NCBI GenBank assembly: GCA_030533225.1
Contig: JAUNJO010000010.1
Location: forward strand, 1 to 38,901
Reading direction: 5' to 3'
Source: Eubacteriales bacterium
GTDB lineage: Bacteria > Bacillota > Clostridia > Oscillospirales > Acutalibacteraceae
Length of the DNA: 38,901 nucleotides
The position numbers were made by a program, and so were the translations under genes. Position 1 is the first letter of the stretch; each line of letters begins with the position of its first letter. Below are positions 17,594 through 26,111 of the stretch, piece after piece. Below the pieces are notes generated by a model. The model was not told the DNA's origin. It worked only from the letters and a program-made list of their open reading frames with translations, and ran no database searches.

Positions 17594-18956
17594 GGTTATT
17601 CTCCGGTGCGGTAAATCGCATAAATTCACCCTGCCAATGAAGTTTTACCGAGCGTGCGTCACCGTGACGGTTTTTGGCTACAATACACTCAGCAGAATTT
17701 CTGTCGGCATTGGGGTTTGGCGCGTTGCCTCCACCCTCTTTATCGTAGTAGTTCTCACGGTATAGGAAGAGAACTATATCTGCGTCCTGCTCGATAGAAC
17801 CTGAGTCTCTGAGGTCAGAAAGCTGAGGAACATGGTCACTTCTCTGCTCACTTGCACGGGAGAGCTGTGACAGACAGATAATGGGAACATTCAGCTCCTT
17901 GGCAAGTATTTTGAGGCTTCGGGTAATCTCGGAAATTTCCTGTACTCGATTGTCGGTGCGTCTGCCTGTAGTCATGAGCTGAAGATAGTCAATAACAACC
18001 AGGTCAAGACTGCGAAGCCGTCTGAGTTTTGCTTTGATTGCAGGAACAGTTATACCGGGAGTTGCATCAAGATAAAGATTCATTTTTGAGAGGATGTCTC
18101 CTGCTCCTATAATCCTCTGCCACTCTTCATCGGTAAGCTTGCCCGTACGCAGTTTCGTTCCCTCTACGAGAGCCTCTGTGGAGAGAAGTCTGGAGGCAAG
18201 CTGTTCGTTGCTCATCTCCAGGGAGAAGAAAGCAACTGTCTTTTGCTGAGGGCCTGCAACATTCTTTGCAATATTCAGCGCAAAGCTTGTCTTACCCATA
18301 CCCGGACGAGCCGCCAAGAGAATAAGGTCGGAACGGTTGAGTCCTGTAATCACTCGGTCAAGGTCACCGATGCCCGATGAAACAGGGACCAAATTGGGGT
18401 CTGAACGGTTGAGCGCATCAAGTCTGTCAAAGGTTTGAAGAACAACCTCGTCAATTCTCTGAAGTCCCTGAACACTTTTGCCCCGACGGATATCGTAAAT
18501 CATCTGCTCGGCGCTGTCGATAAGCACATCAGAGGTGTGTTCACCGGCTGTTGCCTCTTCAATCATCTTGCGGGCACTTATGATAAGCTGACGGACATCG
18601 TACTTGTCCCTTACCATCTTGGCGTAAATTTCAACATTGGAGGTGGAGGGACAGTTGTCCACAAGTCTGACAAGATAGGTTTTTCCCTCGGTGGGGTCAA
18701 AGTCCTTCTCGCGACGCAGTTCCTCGTAAAGTGTGACAAAGTCGATGCTCTTGCCGTGAGTAAACATGGAGAGCATTGTGCTGTAAATCAACCTATGCAG
18801 TGCAATGTGGAAAAAATCAGGGGTAGTGAGAATCTCTGCCACCCGAGGAAAACAGTCGGGTTCAAAGATAACAGCACCTAAAACCGCCTGCTCCGCTTCT
18901 GCACTGAAGGGAAGATTTAAGCCGTCATATTCAAATTTCGGAGTAAAGTCAGCCAT
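17586..18956 (-). CDS. dnaB: Replicative DNA helicase
   Basis: Hexameric 5'-3' helicase of the replication fork (DnaC in Bacillus naming). The N-terminal domain (about 14-115, opening LPFSAEAEQAVLGAVIFEPD) is joined by a linker to the RecA-like motor. Walker A is ARPGMGKT (216-223) and Walker B is LVVIDYLQLM. The C-terminal LSQLSRASEQRSDHVPQLSDLRDSGSIEQDADIV region is typical. The 456-residue length is normal, with no intein. It lies 35 bp after rplI and is coupled to tilS. Confidence 0.98.
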   Translation of the reverse strand: MADFTPKFEYDGLNLPFSAEAEQAVLGAVIFEPDCFPRVAEILTTPDFFHIALHRLIYSTMLSMFTHGKSIDFVTLYEELRREKDFDPTEGKTYLVRLVDNCPSTSNVEIYAKMVRDKYDVRQLIISARKMIEEATAGEHTSDVLIDSAEQMIYDIRRGKSVQGLQRIDEVVLQTFDRLDALNRSDPNLVPVSSGIGDLDRVITGLNRSDLILLAARPGMGKTSFALNIAKNVAGPQQKTVAFFSLEMSNEQLASRLLSTEALVEGTKLRTGKLTDEEWQRIIGAGDILSKMNLYLDATPGITVPAIKAKLRRLRSLDLVVIDYLQLMTTGRRTDNRVQEISEITRSLKILAKELNVPIICLSQLSRASEQRSDHVPQLSDLRDSGSIEQDADIVLFLYRENYYDKEGGGNAPNPNADRNSAECIVAKNRHGDARSVKLHWQGEFMRFTAPENNRD

Positions 18957-18991
18957 ACTACTCCTCCTTAGAAATTATATTGAGGTGAAAA

Positions 18992-19435
18992 TTAAAGTTC
19001 TGCGGCGACAACTGTAATCTGAGCACTGATGCCGGAATGAAGCTTAATAACCGCTGTGTAACTTCCGCAGTTTTTGATGTCGTCCATCTGGATTTTTCGC
19101 TTATCCACATCAATTCCCATAGTCTTTTTGATTTCGGCGGAAACCTCTTTGGTTGTAATGCTTCCGAAAAGCTTGCCGCCTGCTCCTGCCTTTGATTTTA
19201 TTGTGAAGGTTTTGCCGTCAAGCTGAGCCTTGGACTCATTTGCCTTTGCGATTTCCTGCTCCTGCTTGTATTTCTTGGAATTTTCGGCATTCTTAAACTC
19301 GTTCATAACCTGATTATTTACTTCCTTTGCAAGTCCCCTGGGAAGGAGAAAATTTCTTGCGTAGCCGTCGGAAGCGTTTACCATTTCGCCCTTCTTTCCG
19401 TGACCTTTTACATCCTGTAATAAAACAACTTTCAT
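18992..19435 (-). CDS. rplI: 50S ribosomal protein L9
   Basis: Large-subunit protein binding 23S rRNA near the L1 stalk. The N-terminal domain [36 protein letters not shown] is the L9 signature; it is joined by a long helix (about 40-75) to the C-terminal domain [12 protein letters not shown]...I. Length of 147 residues is standard. It sits between gdpP and dnaB, the same order as in Bacillus. Confidence 0.98.
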   Translation of the reverse strand: MKVVLLQDVKGHGKKGEMVNASDGYARNFLLPRGLAKEVNNQVMNEFKNAENSKKYKQEQEIAKANESKAQLDGKTFTIKSKAGAGGKLFGSITTKEVSAEIKKTMGIDVDKRKIQMDDIKNCGSYTAVIKLHSGISAQITVVAAEL

Positions 19436-19495
19436 AAGTATTACCTATGCCTTTCTGACTACAATAAATATTTGCCCTGCCGTAGTCTGCAGGAT

Positions 19496-21424
19496 TTATT
19501 CGCTGTCGATTGCGTCAATTAACATTCGTACAGCGGATTCAAAATTGACATTCTTAATCTGTGCCGCCGCCATGGAATGATGACCGCCTCCGCCGAGTTT
19601 TTCCATGATGAGCTGAACATTTCGTTTCCCGTAGCTTCGAGCCGAGATATTGATGACATTCTCCTCTGCTCTGAACAGTACAAAGGAAGCGTTTACGCCC
19701 TTAAGTCCCAAAAGCTCATCGGCTGATTTGGATGCCACAAGACGGATTTCGTCCATTTCCTCATCGGCAATAACTATGGCACATTTTTTGTATATCTTAG
19801 CTGTGGAGATAAGTTTGTATTTGTTTTGGTAAAGCTCGATGGAATCAGCGAAGAACTGACGCACGGAAACTGTATCCGCACCGTGTTTTTTAAGGTATGA
19901 CGCCGCCTCAAATGTACGGCTTCCCGAATTAATGACAAAGTTCTTTGTATCGAGAATTATACCGGAGAGAAGCGCCTCTGCCTCCGCCTTTTTTAGATTC
20001 ACATCGGGGAAATTGTCTATGATTTCCACGCACATTTCAGAGGTTGAGGAGGCACCCGGCTCATGATAGAAAACCAAGGTATTCTCTATGTGGTCCACAC
20101 TCATCCTGTGGTGGTCGATTACGATAATATTCTTGCAAGCCTTGAAGAGTTCGGTGCTTTCAAGTCTTGCTTCGGACTGAGTATCAACAACAATGAGCAA
20201 GGTCTTGTCGGTAACCGATGACAAAGCCTCACGGGGAGATACAAAGATCTCCTCCCCTGCATATGCTTTGTAAAAATCTATAAGTCCCTTTGACATGGAG
20301 GTTTCAAAATCCACGGCAATTTGCACCGGCTTTTTCACAGATGAGGTAATCGCTCCGTAAAGACCTATTGCAGAACCGATACAGTCAAGGTCGGAGAATT
20401 TGTGGCCCATTACGATTACTTTGTCGCAGGACTGACAGGCGCTGACTATGGATTTAGCTATAACACGGACACGAACCTTGCTGTGATGTTCGGTACCGGT
20501 TGCTTTTCCGCCGAAAAATTCGTATTTGCCGTCACAGAGAATTGACACCTGGTCACCGCCCCGTCCCAAGGACATATCAAGGGCTTTTTTGGCACAGGCG
20601 TGGCTTTTGCGCAGATTTTCTTCGCCTCTGCCGATACCCATTGAAACAGTGGGACATATATCGCCGCAGCGAATAGCACGAATCTTCTCAAGAATCTCAA
20701 ACTTTGTGCCGATTATCTTCTCAAGATCTTTTTCCTCAAAGATAATCATATAGTGGCCCTTTGCTGTTTTTCGGTAGTAGCCGTTGTATTCGTTGGCAAA
20801 TTTCTGGAACAGGGACTCAACCTGAATAATAGCCTGAAGCTCGTTATCCTCATCCTCATCGTCGTAAATCTCGCTGTTGTCAATGACAATCATAGCCACG
20901 GAAATACGGCTTTCAATGTACTTCTTTTCGGTGTCCTTATAGTATGTATCGTCAAAAAAATACAGCACATAACCGTCATCCAGAGGATTTGCATAGACTG
21001 TATATTTTGACTTGCCGATGGTGACATTACCGCCTGTGCTGGAGCAAAGCTGCTCAACGCTGCAGCCTGATATGAGATTCAGGATACTGTAACCCGAAAC
21101 GTCATTTTCATCACATACATTTGTGTAAAAAGCGGTATTGTACCAAAGGATGCTGTTGCTCTTGTCAACAGCTACAACAGGAAATCCAAAACGGTCAAGA
21201 TACTTTCTGTCCACGGCTTTCTCCGAGGAGCTTTTAACCGCAATTCGTATAATCCTGTCGAACCTCAGATAGATTATCAGAGAGGCTATGATTCCCACAA
21301 CAGCCAAAGACATTTCAATGTAGAACAAAGTCTTGCTGAAGAACAGAGAAACAAAAGCCGTAATCAGCATAAAGACGGAAAACAGCGCAAGATAGGGTGC
21401 GGTTTTCCAAAGCTTGTTTTTCAT
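19496..21424 (-). CDS. gdpP: Cyclic-di-AMP phosphodiesterase GdpP (DHH family)
   Basis: Membrane phosphodiesterase that hydrolyses c-di-AMP. Two membrane helices lie at about 8-30 and 34-54. A PAS-like region follows (about 72-160), then a degenerate GGDEF domain (about 170-300, with RGGDQVSI near its end). The DHH/DHHA1 part starts near residue 330. Metal and catalytic motifs are GHKFSDLDCIGSA, VVDTQSE, VIDHHR and the DHHA1 motif GGGGHHSMAA. The 642-residue length is close to the Bacillus protein. ATG with GGGAGG upstream, 25 bp after rnj. Confidence 0.95.
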   Translation of the reverse strand: MKNKLWKTAPYLALFSVFMLITAFVSLFFSKTLFYIEMSLAVVGIIASLIIYLRFDRIIRIAVKSSSEKAVDRKYLDRFGFPVVAVDKSNSILWYNTAFYTNVCDENDVSGYSILNLISGCSVEQLCSSTGGNVTIGKSKYTVYANPLDDGYVLYFFDDTYYKDTEKKYIESRISVAMIVIDNSEIYDDEDEDNELQAIIQVESLFQKFANEYNGYYRKTAKGHYMIIFEEKDLEKIIGTKFEILEKIRAIRCGDICPTVSMGIGRGEENLRKSHACAKKALDMSLGRGGDQVSILCDGKYEFFGGKATGTEHHSKVRVRVIAKSIVSACQSCDKVIVMGHKFSDLDCIGSAIGLYGAITSSVKKPVQIAVDFETSMSKGLIDFYKAYAGEEIFVSPREALSSVTDKTLLIVVDTQSEARLESTELFKACKNIIVIDHHRMSVDHIENTLVFYHEPGASSTSEMCVEIIDNFPDVNLKKAEAEALLSGIILDTKNFVINSGSRTFEAASYLKKHGADTVSVRQFFADSIELYQNKYKLISTAKIYKKCAIVIADEEMDEIRLVASKSADELLGLKGVNASFVLFRAEENVINISARSYGKRNVQLIMEKLGGGGHHSMAAAQIKNVNFESAVRMLIDAIDSE

Positions 21425-21449
21425 TATTAACCTCCCTTTAAGACGGGGA

Positions 21450-23471
21450 TTAGACCTCCATCAAAATGGGTAAAATCATAGGATAGCGTCCTGTACGCTC
21501 GCTTATAAGTGAAGAAACAGCGTCTCTGATTTTGTTCTTGATAACGCTCCACTCACCGATGTTGCCGTTTGCACATTCGTCCAGAGCCTCTCGGCTGACC
21601 TTACGGATTTCATCAAGGAGATTTTCACTTTCCTTGACATAAACAAAGCCTCTTGACACAATGTCGGGACCGCTGATAACGTGTCCGTCGTAAACATCCA
21701 AAGAAGCTACAACGATGATAAGTCCGTCCTGACCCAAGTGCTTTCTGTCACGAAGAACGATACTTCCCACATCGCCTACACCTAAGCCGTCTACGAACAC
21801 CTTACCGGCAGGAACGTCCTTGACCTCTTTGATTTGCTCGTCAGTAAGCTCAACACATTTACCCACATCGCCGATATACACATTCTCCTTGGGGACACCC
21901 ATGGAAACAGCGATATCTCTATGGGCACGGAGATGCTTTTGCTCGCCGTGAACGGGAATAAAATATTTTGGCTTTGTGAGGCACTGAATAATTTTCAGCT
22001 CCTCTTTGCATGCGTGACCGGAAACGTGAACCTCATACATGGATTCGTAGATAACCTCACAACCCTTTTTGAGAAGTTCGTCAACTACGTTGCCTACGGT
22101 ACGCTCGTTACCGGGAATCGGATTTGCTGAAATAATTATACAGTCACCCTCGCCTACAGAGACTTTTCTGTGGTCGGAATATGCCATACGGGAAAGGGCG
22201 GACATAGGCTCACCCTGGCTGCCTGTTGTAATGAGTACAACCTGTTCGGGTGTGTAACGGGAAAGCATATCAATATCAATGAGGATGCCCTCCGGCATTT
22301 CGAGATATCCCAGTTCCTTTGCAACCGACATGTAATTAATCATGCTTCTGCCTGAGAAGGCTACCTTCCTGCCGTATTTTTGGGCACAGTTGATAATCTG
22401 CTGAACACGACCCACATTTGAAGCAAAGGTTGCGATGATGATTCGCTTTTTTGCCGCCTTTTTGAAAAGGTTGTCAAAGCTCTCGGAAACCGTCCTCTCG
22501 GTAGGGGTGTTTCCGGGTCGGGAAGCGTTTGTGCTGTCTGCAAGCAGGCAGAGAACACCCTCGGAGCCGAGACGGGCAAAGGTGCTCAGGTCAATGGGCT
22601 CGCCCCAGGTGGGCGTGTAGTCAACCTTGAAGTCGCCTGTGTGGACCACCGTTCCGCCGGGAGTGTGAAAAGCCACGCCCACAGCATCGGGGATAGAGTG
22701 GTTGACATGGATAAACTCGACCTCAATAGAGCCAAGTGTGACAGTCTCTCCTGCCTTAACCTCCTTGAGCTGTGCAGGCTTGGGGAGACTGTGCTCACGG
22801 AGCTTGTTGCCGATGATACCGCTGGTGAGGGCGGTGGAGTAAATAGGAACATTCACATTTGAAAGGAGATATGGCAGACCGCCGATATGGTCCTCGTGAG
22901 CATGAGTGATAACTATGCCGCGGAGCTTATCCTTATTCTCAATGACATAGGAAAAATCCGGAATAACAAGGTCAACACCCAGCATGTCACCGTCGGGGAA
23001 TGCCATACCGCAGTCCAGAAGCACCATATCGTCCATGCACTCAAAGAGTGTCATGTTCTTACCGATTTCGTTCAGTCCTCCCAGAAAAGAAATTCTGACA
23101 GGAGGTTTTTCGGCTGGTTGATTGTTCTGCTTGCTGCCGCGGTTTTTGGGGTTGTATTTCTTCTGATTTTTGCCGTAGGAGTTGTTCTTTTGCGCCTTTG
23201 ACTGCCTGTACTGCTGATTCTGCTTTTTGCCGAAATCCTCGGAATGATTCTTGGCGTACTCCTTATAACTCTGTGTTTTCGGCTTCTTGGAAGCTGTAGG
23301 TTTAACAGTATCAACGGTCAGGGATTCGAGTTCCATATCCATGGGCTTGTTTGTTTTACCCTGAGGCTTTCGCGCTCTTGAAGCCTTGAATTTAGCGGAC
23401 TTTGGCTTTTCAAAGTAGTTTTGGTCCTGTGGCTTATTTGATTTTTTTGTATTGCTCTTGTTTTGAGACAC
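21450..23471 (-). CDS. rnj: Ribonuclease J with long basic N-terminal extension
   Basis: Metallo-beta-lactamase/beta-CASP endo- and 5'-3' exoribonuclease. The catalytic core begins near residue 124 (PPVRISFLGGLNEIGKNM) with zinc motif HAHEDH at 190-195, then HVNHSIPDAVG, HTGDFK and the C-terminal VSGHACKEELK motif. Residues 1-123 are rich in Lys, Gln, Asn and Ser and look disordered; RNase J of Bacillus (about 555 residues) lacks this, so the 673-residue protein has an additional, possibly RNA-binding tail. GTG start, six bases after GGAGG. It heads the rnj-gdpP-rplI-dnaB-tilS-hpt-ftsH run and has its own sigma-A promoter with a leader of about 170 bases. Confidence 0.96.
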   Translation of the reverse strand: MSQNKSNTKKSNKPQDQNYFEKPKSAKFKASRARKPQGKTNKPMDMELESLTVDTVKPTASKKPKTQSYKEYAKNHSEDFGKKQNQQYRQSKAQKNNSYGKNQKKYNPKNRGSKQNNQPAEKPPVRISFLGGLNEIGKNMTLFECMDDMVLLDCGMAFPDGDMLGVDLVIPDFSYVIENKDKLRGIVITHAHEDHIGGLPYLLSNVNVPIYSTALTSGIIGNKLREHSLPKPAQLKEVKAGETVTLGSIEVEFIHVNHSIPDAVGVAFHTPGGTVVHTGDFKVDYTPTWGEPIDLSTFARLGSEGVLCLLADSTNASRPGNTPTERTVSESFDNLFKKAAKKRIIIATFASNVGRVQQIINCAQKYGRKVAFSGRSMINYMSVAKELGYLEMPEGILIDIDMLSRYTPEQVVLITTGSQGEPMSALSRMAYSDHRKVSVGEGDCIIISANPIPGNERTVGNVVDELLKKGCEVIYESMYEVHVSGHACKEELKIIQCLTKPKYFIPVHGEQKHLRAHRDIAVSMGVPKENVYIGDVGKCVELTDEQIKEVKDVPAGKVFVDGLGVGDVGSIVLRDRKHLGQDGLIIVVASLDVYDGHVISGPDIVSRGFVYVKESENLLDEIRKVSREALDECANGNIGEWSVIKNKIRDAVSSLISERTGRYPMILPILMEV

Positions 23472-23643
23472 AATAATCCTCCGTTTCTTTGGATTCCCAA
23501 GTAATGCTTTGACCTCTGAACAGGCAAGCTGATTTTGCGGGAAAAGATATGTAATATACAGAAGCGGTGCACTCCGCTTATAAAGTCAATATGACGCTTA
23601 GGGATTAGGCTGAAAAGTGGCATACTTTCCTAACATAACCATT
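23472..23643 (-). promoter_or_regulatory. Long 5' leader of the RNase J gene
   Basis: About 170 bases between the predicted transcription start and the GTG. It contains a small hairpin AAGCGG/CCGCTT with a six-base loop (near 23564-23581). I recognise no known riboswitch. Possible target for RNase J autoregulation, by inference only. Confidence 0.4.
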
Positions 23644-23649
23644 CAGTAT

Positions 23650-23678
23650 ATTTTACTATTTTATGAGCTTACTGTCAA
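23650..23678 (-). promoter_or_regulatory. Sigma-A promoter of rnj
   Basis: Minus-strand TTGACA (23673-23678), a 17-bp spacer, TAAAAT (23650-23655). It is the best -35 match in the window. Confidence 0.85.
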
Positions 23679-23693
23679 GGCGAATAAGGAATA

Positions 23694-23752
23694 ATAATAA
23701 GAAATATACTGATAATTAATAATTATTTCACACTATGATATATTCTTATTAT
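23694..23752. repeat. AT-rich imperfect inverted repeat between rnj and rnhA
   Basis: Arms ATAATAAGAAATATA (23694-23708) and TATATTCTTATTAT (23739-23752) are reverse complements with one inserted A. The gene-free divergent region 23472-23910 otherwise holds the two promoters, the rnj leader and AT-rich sequence. Confidence 0.4.
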
Positions 23753-23824
23753 AGGCAGAAACATTACCAAATATTGAATGAATGAAAAATACTGTGAAAA
23801 TATTAAAAAATGCCCATAATATAG

Positions 23825-23852
23825 TTGCAAATGGAAATTTTGGTGTTATAAT
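23825..23852 (+). promoter_or_regulatory. Sigma-A promoter of rnhA-iscS-iscU
   Basis: TTGCAA (23825-23830), a 16-bp spacer, TATAAT (23847-23852), about 60 bp before the rnhA start. Confidence 0.75.
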
Positions 23853-23910
23853 ATAGGGTGGTTGATTATTGGAAATACAGTCAGCCGATTACATTTAAGG
23901 AGTGCCGCTT

Positions 23911-24348
23911 TTGAAACAGGTGGAAATCTTTACGGACGGTGCCTGCTCAGGCAATCCCGGTCCCGGTGGCTGGGGGGCAATTCTGAGGTACAAGGGCACC
24001 GAAAAAGAAATATCAGGCGGTGAGCAAAATACCACCAACAACCGCATGGAGCTTTTGGCAGTTATTAACGCATTGGAGCTTTTGAAAGAGCCTTGCGAGG
24101 TTACTCTCTACTCCGACTCTCAGTATGTGTGCAATGCACTTGAGCGTGGCTGGGCGAAAAACTGGCAAAAAAACGGTTGGATGCGTAACAGAAAAGACCC
24201 TGCTCTCAATCCCGATTTGTGGGAGAAGCTCCTTGCCCTTTACGACAGGCACAAGGTGAATATCGTCTGGGTCAAGGGACATGCCGGTCACCCCGAAAAT
24301 GAGAGATGCGACCGCTTGGCAGTGGCGCAGGCTCAGAAGTTTATGTAA
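23911..24348 (+). CDS. rnhA: Ribonuclease HI
   Basis: Cleaves the RNA strand of RNA-DNA hybrids. With the start at TTG 23911 the protein is 145 residues. The catalytic set falls at Asp9 ([16 protein letters not shown]), Glu47 (NNRMELLAV), Asp69 (YSDSQYV), His124 (KGHAGH) and Asp134 (CDRLA), nearly the E. coli numbering. The basic handle region [15 protein letters not shown] is present. TTG is preferred because AAGGAG lies eight bases upstream; the GTG at 23902 overlaps that site. First gene of a plus-strand operon with iron-sulfur assembly genes. Confidence 0.97.
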   Translation: MKQVEIFTDGACSGNPGPGGWGAILRYKGTEKEISGGEQNTTNNRMELLAVINALELLKEPCEVTLYSDSQYVCNALERGWAKNWQKNGWMRNRKDPALNPDLWEKLLALYDRHKVNIVWVKGHAGHPENERCDRLAVAQAQKFM

Positions 24349-24374
24349 TCCATTTTTCATAAGGAGAAATATAT

Positions 24375-25553
24375 ATGCAGATTTATGCTGACAACGCGGC
24401 AACCACCGCTTTATCGCCTAAGGTGTTAGAGGCTATGATGCCCTACCTCACAGAGGTTTACGGCAATCCCTCCAGCCTTTACAGAACAGGCGGTATTGCA
24501 AAGGATGCCGTTGAAAAAGCAAGAGAAAATATTGCAAATCTTATCGGCGCTAAAAGCGCAAGTGAGATTTACTTCACCTCCGGCGGTTCGGAAAGTGACA
24601 ACTGGGCAATAAAGGGTGTTTGCAAAATCTTAAAAGATAAGGGCAAAAACCACATTATCACTTCGAAATTTGAGCATCACGCTGTACTTCATGTTTGCGA
24701 GTCTCTTGCAAAAGAGGGATTTGAGGTTACTTACCTTGATGTTTACAGCGACGGTCTTGTAAAACCCGAAGATGTTAAGGCGGCTATTAAACCCGAAACC
24801 GCCCTTGTTACAATTATGTACGCAAATAACGAAATCGGCACTGTACAGCCTATTGCCGAAATAGGTAAAATATGCGCAGAAGCAGGTGTACTTTTCCACA
24901 CCGATGCCGTACAGGCTATGGGAAATGTACCTGTCAATGTAACCGACGACAACATTGACCTTATGTCACTCACTGCTCACAAATTCCACGGTCCCAAGGG
25001 TTGCGGTGCTCTCTATGTGAGAAAGGGTGTAAGAATCGCAAACCTCATTGAAGGCGGTGCTCAGGAAAGAAACCGTCGTGCAGGTACTGAAAATGTTGCA
25101 GGTATCGTGGGACTTTCCAAGGCTTTGGAGCTTGCTGTCTCAACTATGGACGAGCGTTGCGAGAGACTTACCAAAATGAGAGACAGGCTCATTGAGGGAC
25201 TTTTGAAAATTGACCGTTCAAGACTTAACGGCAGTCAGGAAAAGCGTCTGCCGGGCAATGTGAATATGTGCTTTGAGGGCATTGAGGGTGAGAGCCTTTT
25301 GCTCCGCCTCGACCTTGCAGGTGTGAGTGCTTCCTCAGGCTCTGCCTGCACCTCGGGAAGTCTTGACCCAAGTCATGTACTGCTTTCTCTCGGTCTTCCC
25401 CATGAGATTGCACACGGAAGCTTGAGGCTTTCCTTCTCCGATGACAATACCGAGGAAGAAATTGACTATCTTTTAGAGAAAATACCTCAAATTGTTGAAT
25501 ATTTGAGAAGCTTCTCTCCCCTTTGGGATAAAATCGCAAACGAAAACAAGTAA
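24375..25553 (+). CDS. nifS: Cysteine desulfurase, NifS/IscS family
   Basis: PLP enzyme that takes sulfur from cysteine as an enzyme persulfide for iron-sulfur cluster building. The 392-residue protein opens [21 protein letters not shown]. It carries the PLP lysine motif [20 protein letters not shown] (Lys near 206) and the mobile catalytic-cysteine loop [13 protein letters not shown] (Cys near 325). The closing HGSLRLSF is also typical. Strong RBS AAGGAGAAATATAT before the ATG. The next gene is its scaffold partner. It could equally be named iscS; the pairing with a NifU-type scaffold led to the symbol used. Confidence 0.95.
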   Translation: MQIYADNAATTALSPKVLEAMMPYLTEVYGNPSSLYRTGGIAKDAVEKARENIANLIGAKSASEIYFTSGGSESDNWAIKGVCKILKDKGKNHIITSKFEHHAVLHVCESLAKEGFEVTYLDVYSDGLVKPEDVKAAIKPETALVTIMYANNEIGTVQPIAEIGKICAEAGVLFHTDAVQAMGNVPVNVTDDNIDLMSLTAHKFHGPKGCGALYVRKGVRIANLIEGGAQERNRRAGTENVAGIVGLSKALELAVSTMDERCERLTKMRDRLIEGLLKIDRSRLNGSQEKRLPGNVNMCFEGIEGESLLLRLDLAGVSASSGSACTSGSLDPSHVLLSLGLPHEIAHGSLRLSFSDDNTEEEIDYLLEKIPQIVEYLRSFSPLWDKIANENK

Positions 25554-25567
25554 TCAGGAGGATATAT

Positions 25568-26014
25568 ATGGCTTATTCCGAAAAAGTTATGGACCATTTC
25601 GCCAACCCCAGAAATGTAGGTGAAATTCCCGATGCTTCCGGTGTCGGTGAAGTCGGCAACTCCAAGTGCGGAGATATTATGAGAATGTACATCAAGGTAG
25701 AGGGCAATGTAATCACCGATTGCAAGTTCAAGACCTTTGGCTGCGGCGCTGCTATTGCAACAAGTTCAATGGCTACTGAGCTTATTAAGGGCAAGACCAT
25801 TGACGAGGCTTTGAAGCTTACCAACAAGGCAGTTATGGAGGCTCTTGACGGACTTCCGCCGGTTAAGGTACACTGCTCGGTTTTGGCTGAGCAAGCTATT
25901 AAAGCGGCACTTTCCGACTACTACACCCGTCAGGGCATTGACCCCACTCCGATTGTGGGAGTTATCACCGAATGCGACCACGAGCACGGTTGCGGATGCG
26001 AAAGCTGCGGTTAA
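25568..26014 (+). CDS. nifU: NifU/IscU-type iron-sulfur scaffold protein
   Basis: Scaffold on which iron-sulfur clusters are assembled using sulfur from the neighbouring desulfurase. Cluster ligands are Cys34 (GNSKCGD, with Asp36), Cys59 (TFGCGAA) and Cys103 (KVHCSVLAE). The 148-residue protein has the IscU domain over residues 1-128 and then a short His/Cys-rich tail, CDHEHGCGCESCG, which is not part of the classical fold. No NifU C-terminal thioredoxin-like domain is present. RBS AGGAGG; 14 bp after nifS. Confidence 0.94.
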   Translation: MAYSEKVMDHFANPRNVGEIPDASGVGEVGNSKCGDIMRMYIKVEGNVITDCKFKTFGCGAAIATSSMATELIKGKTIDEALKLTNKAVMEALDGLPPVKVHCSVLAEQAIKAALSDYYTRQGIDPTPIVGVITECDHEHGCGCESCG

Positions 26015-26031
26015 TATTTTTTGCACACAAC

Positions 26032-26061
26032 AAGGGCTATGACCAAGCGGTCATAGCCCTT
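26032..26061 (+). terminator. Terminator between nifU and recG (convergent)
   Basis: 13-bp stem AAGGGCTATGACC/GGTCATAGCCCTT with a four-base loop, followed on the plus strand by TTGATTTTGTT and further on TTTTTT. On the minus strand the U-tract is weak, so it mainly ends the rnhA operon but may also stop recG transcripts. Confidence 0.88.
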
Positions 26062-26111
26062 TGATTTTGTTCTGCATTTTTTGTTCTGCAACTCAACTTT
26101 TTCCTGAGAAA

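Noticed and set aside
19440-19495. Terminator between gdpP and rplI
   Set aside because: Only a five-bp GC stem inside AT-rich arms and no U-tract; too weak to claim.
23564-23581. Known riboswitch in the rnj leader
   Set aside because: Only a six-base-pair hairpin is visible and none of the riboswitch core motifs I know is present.
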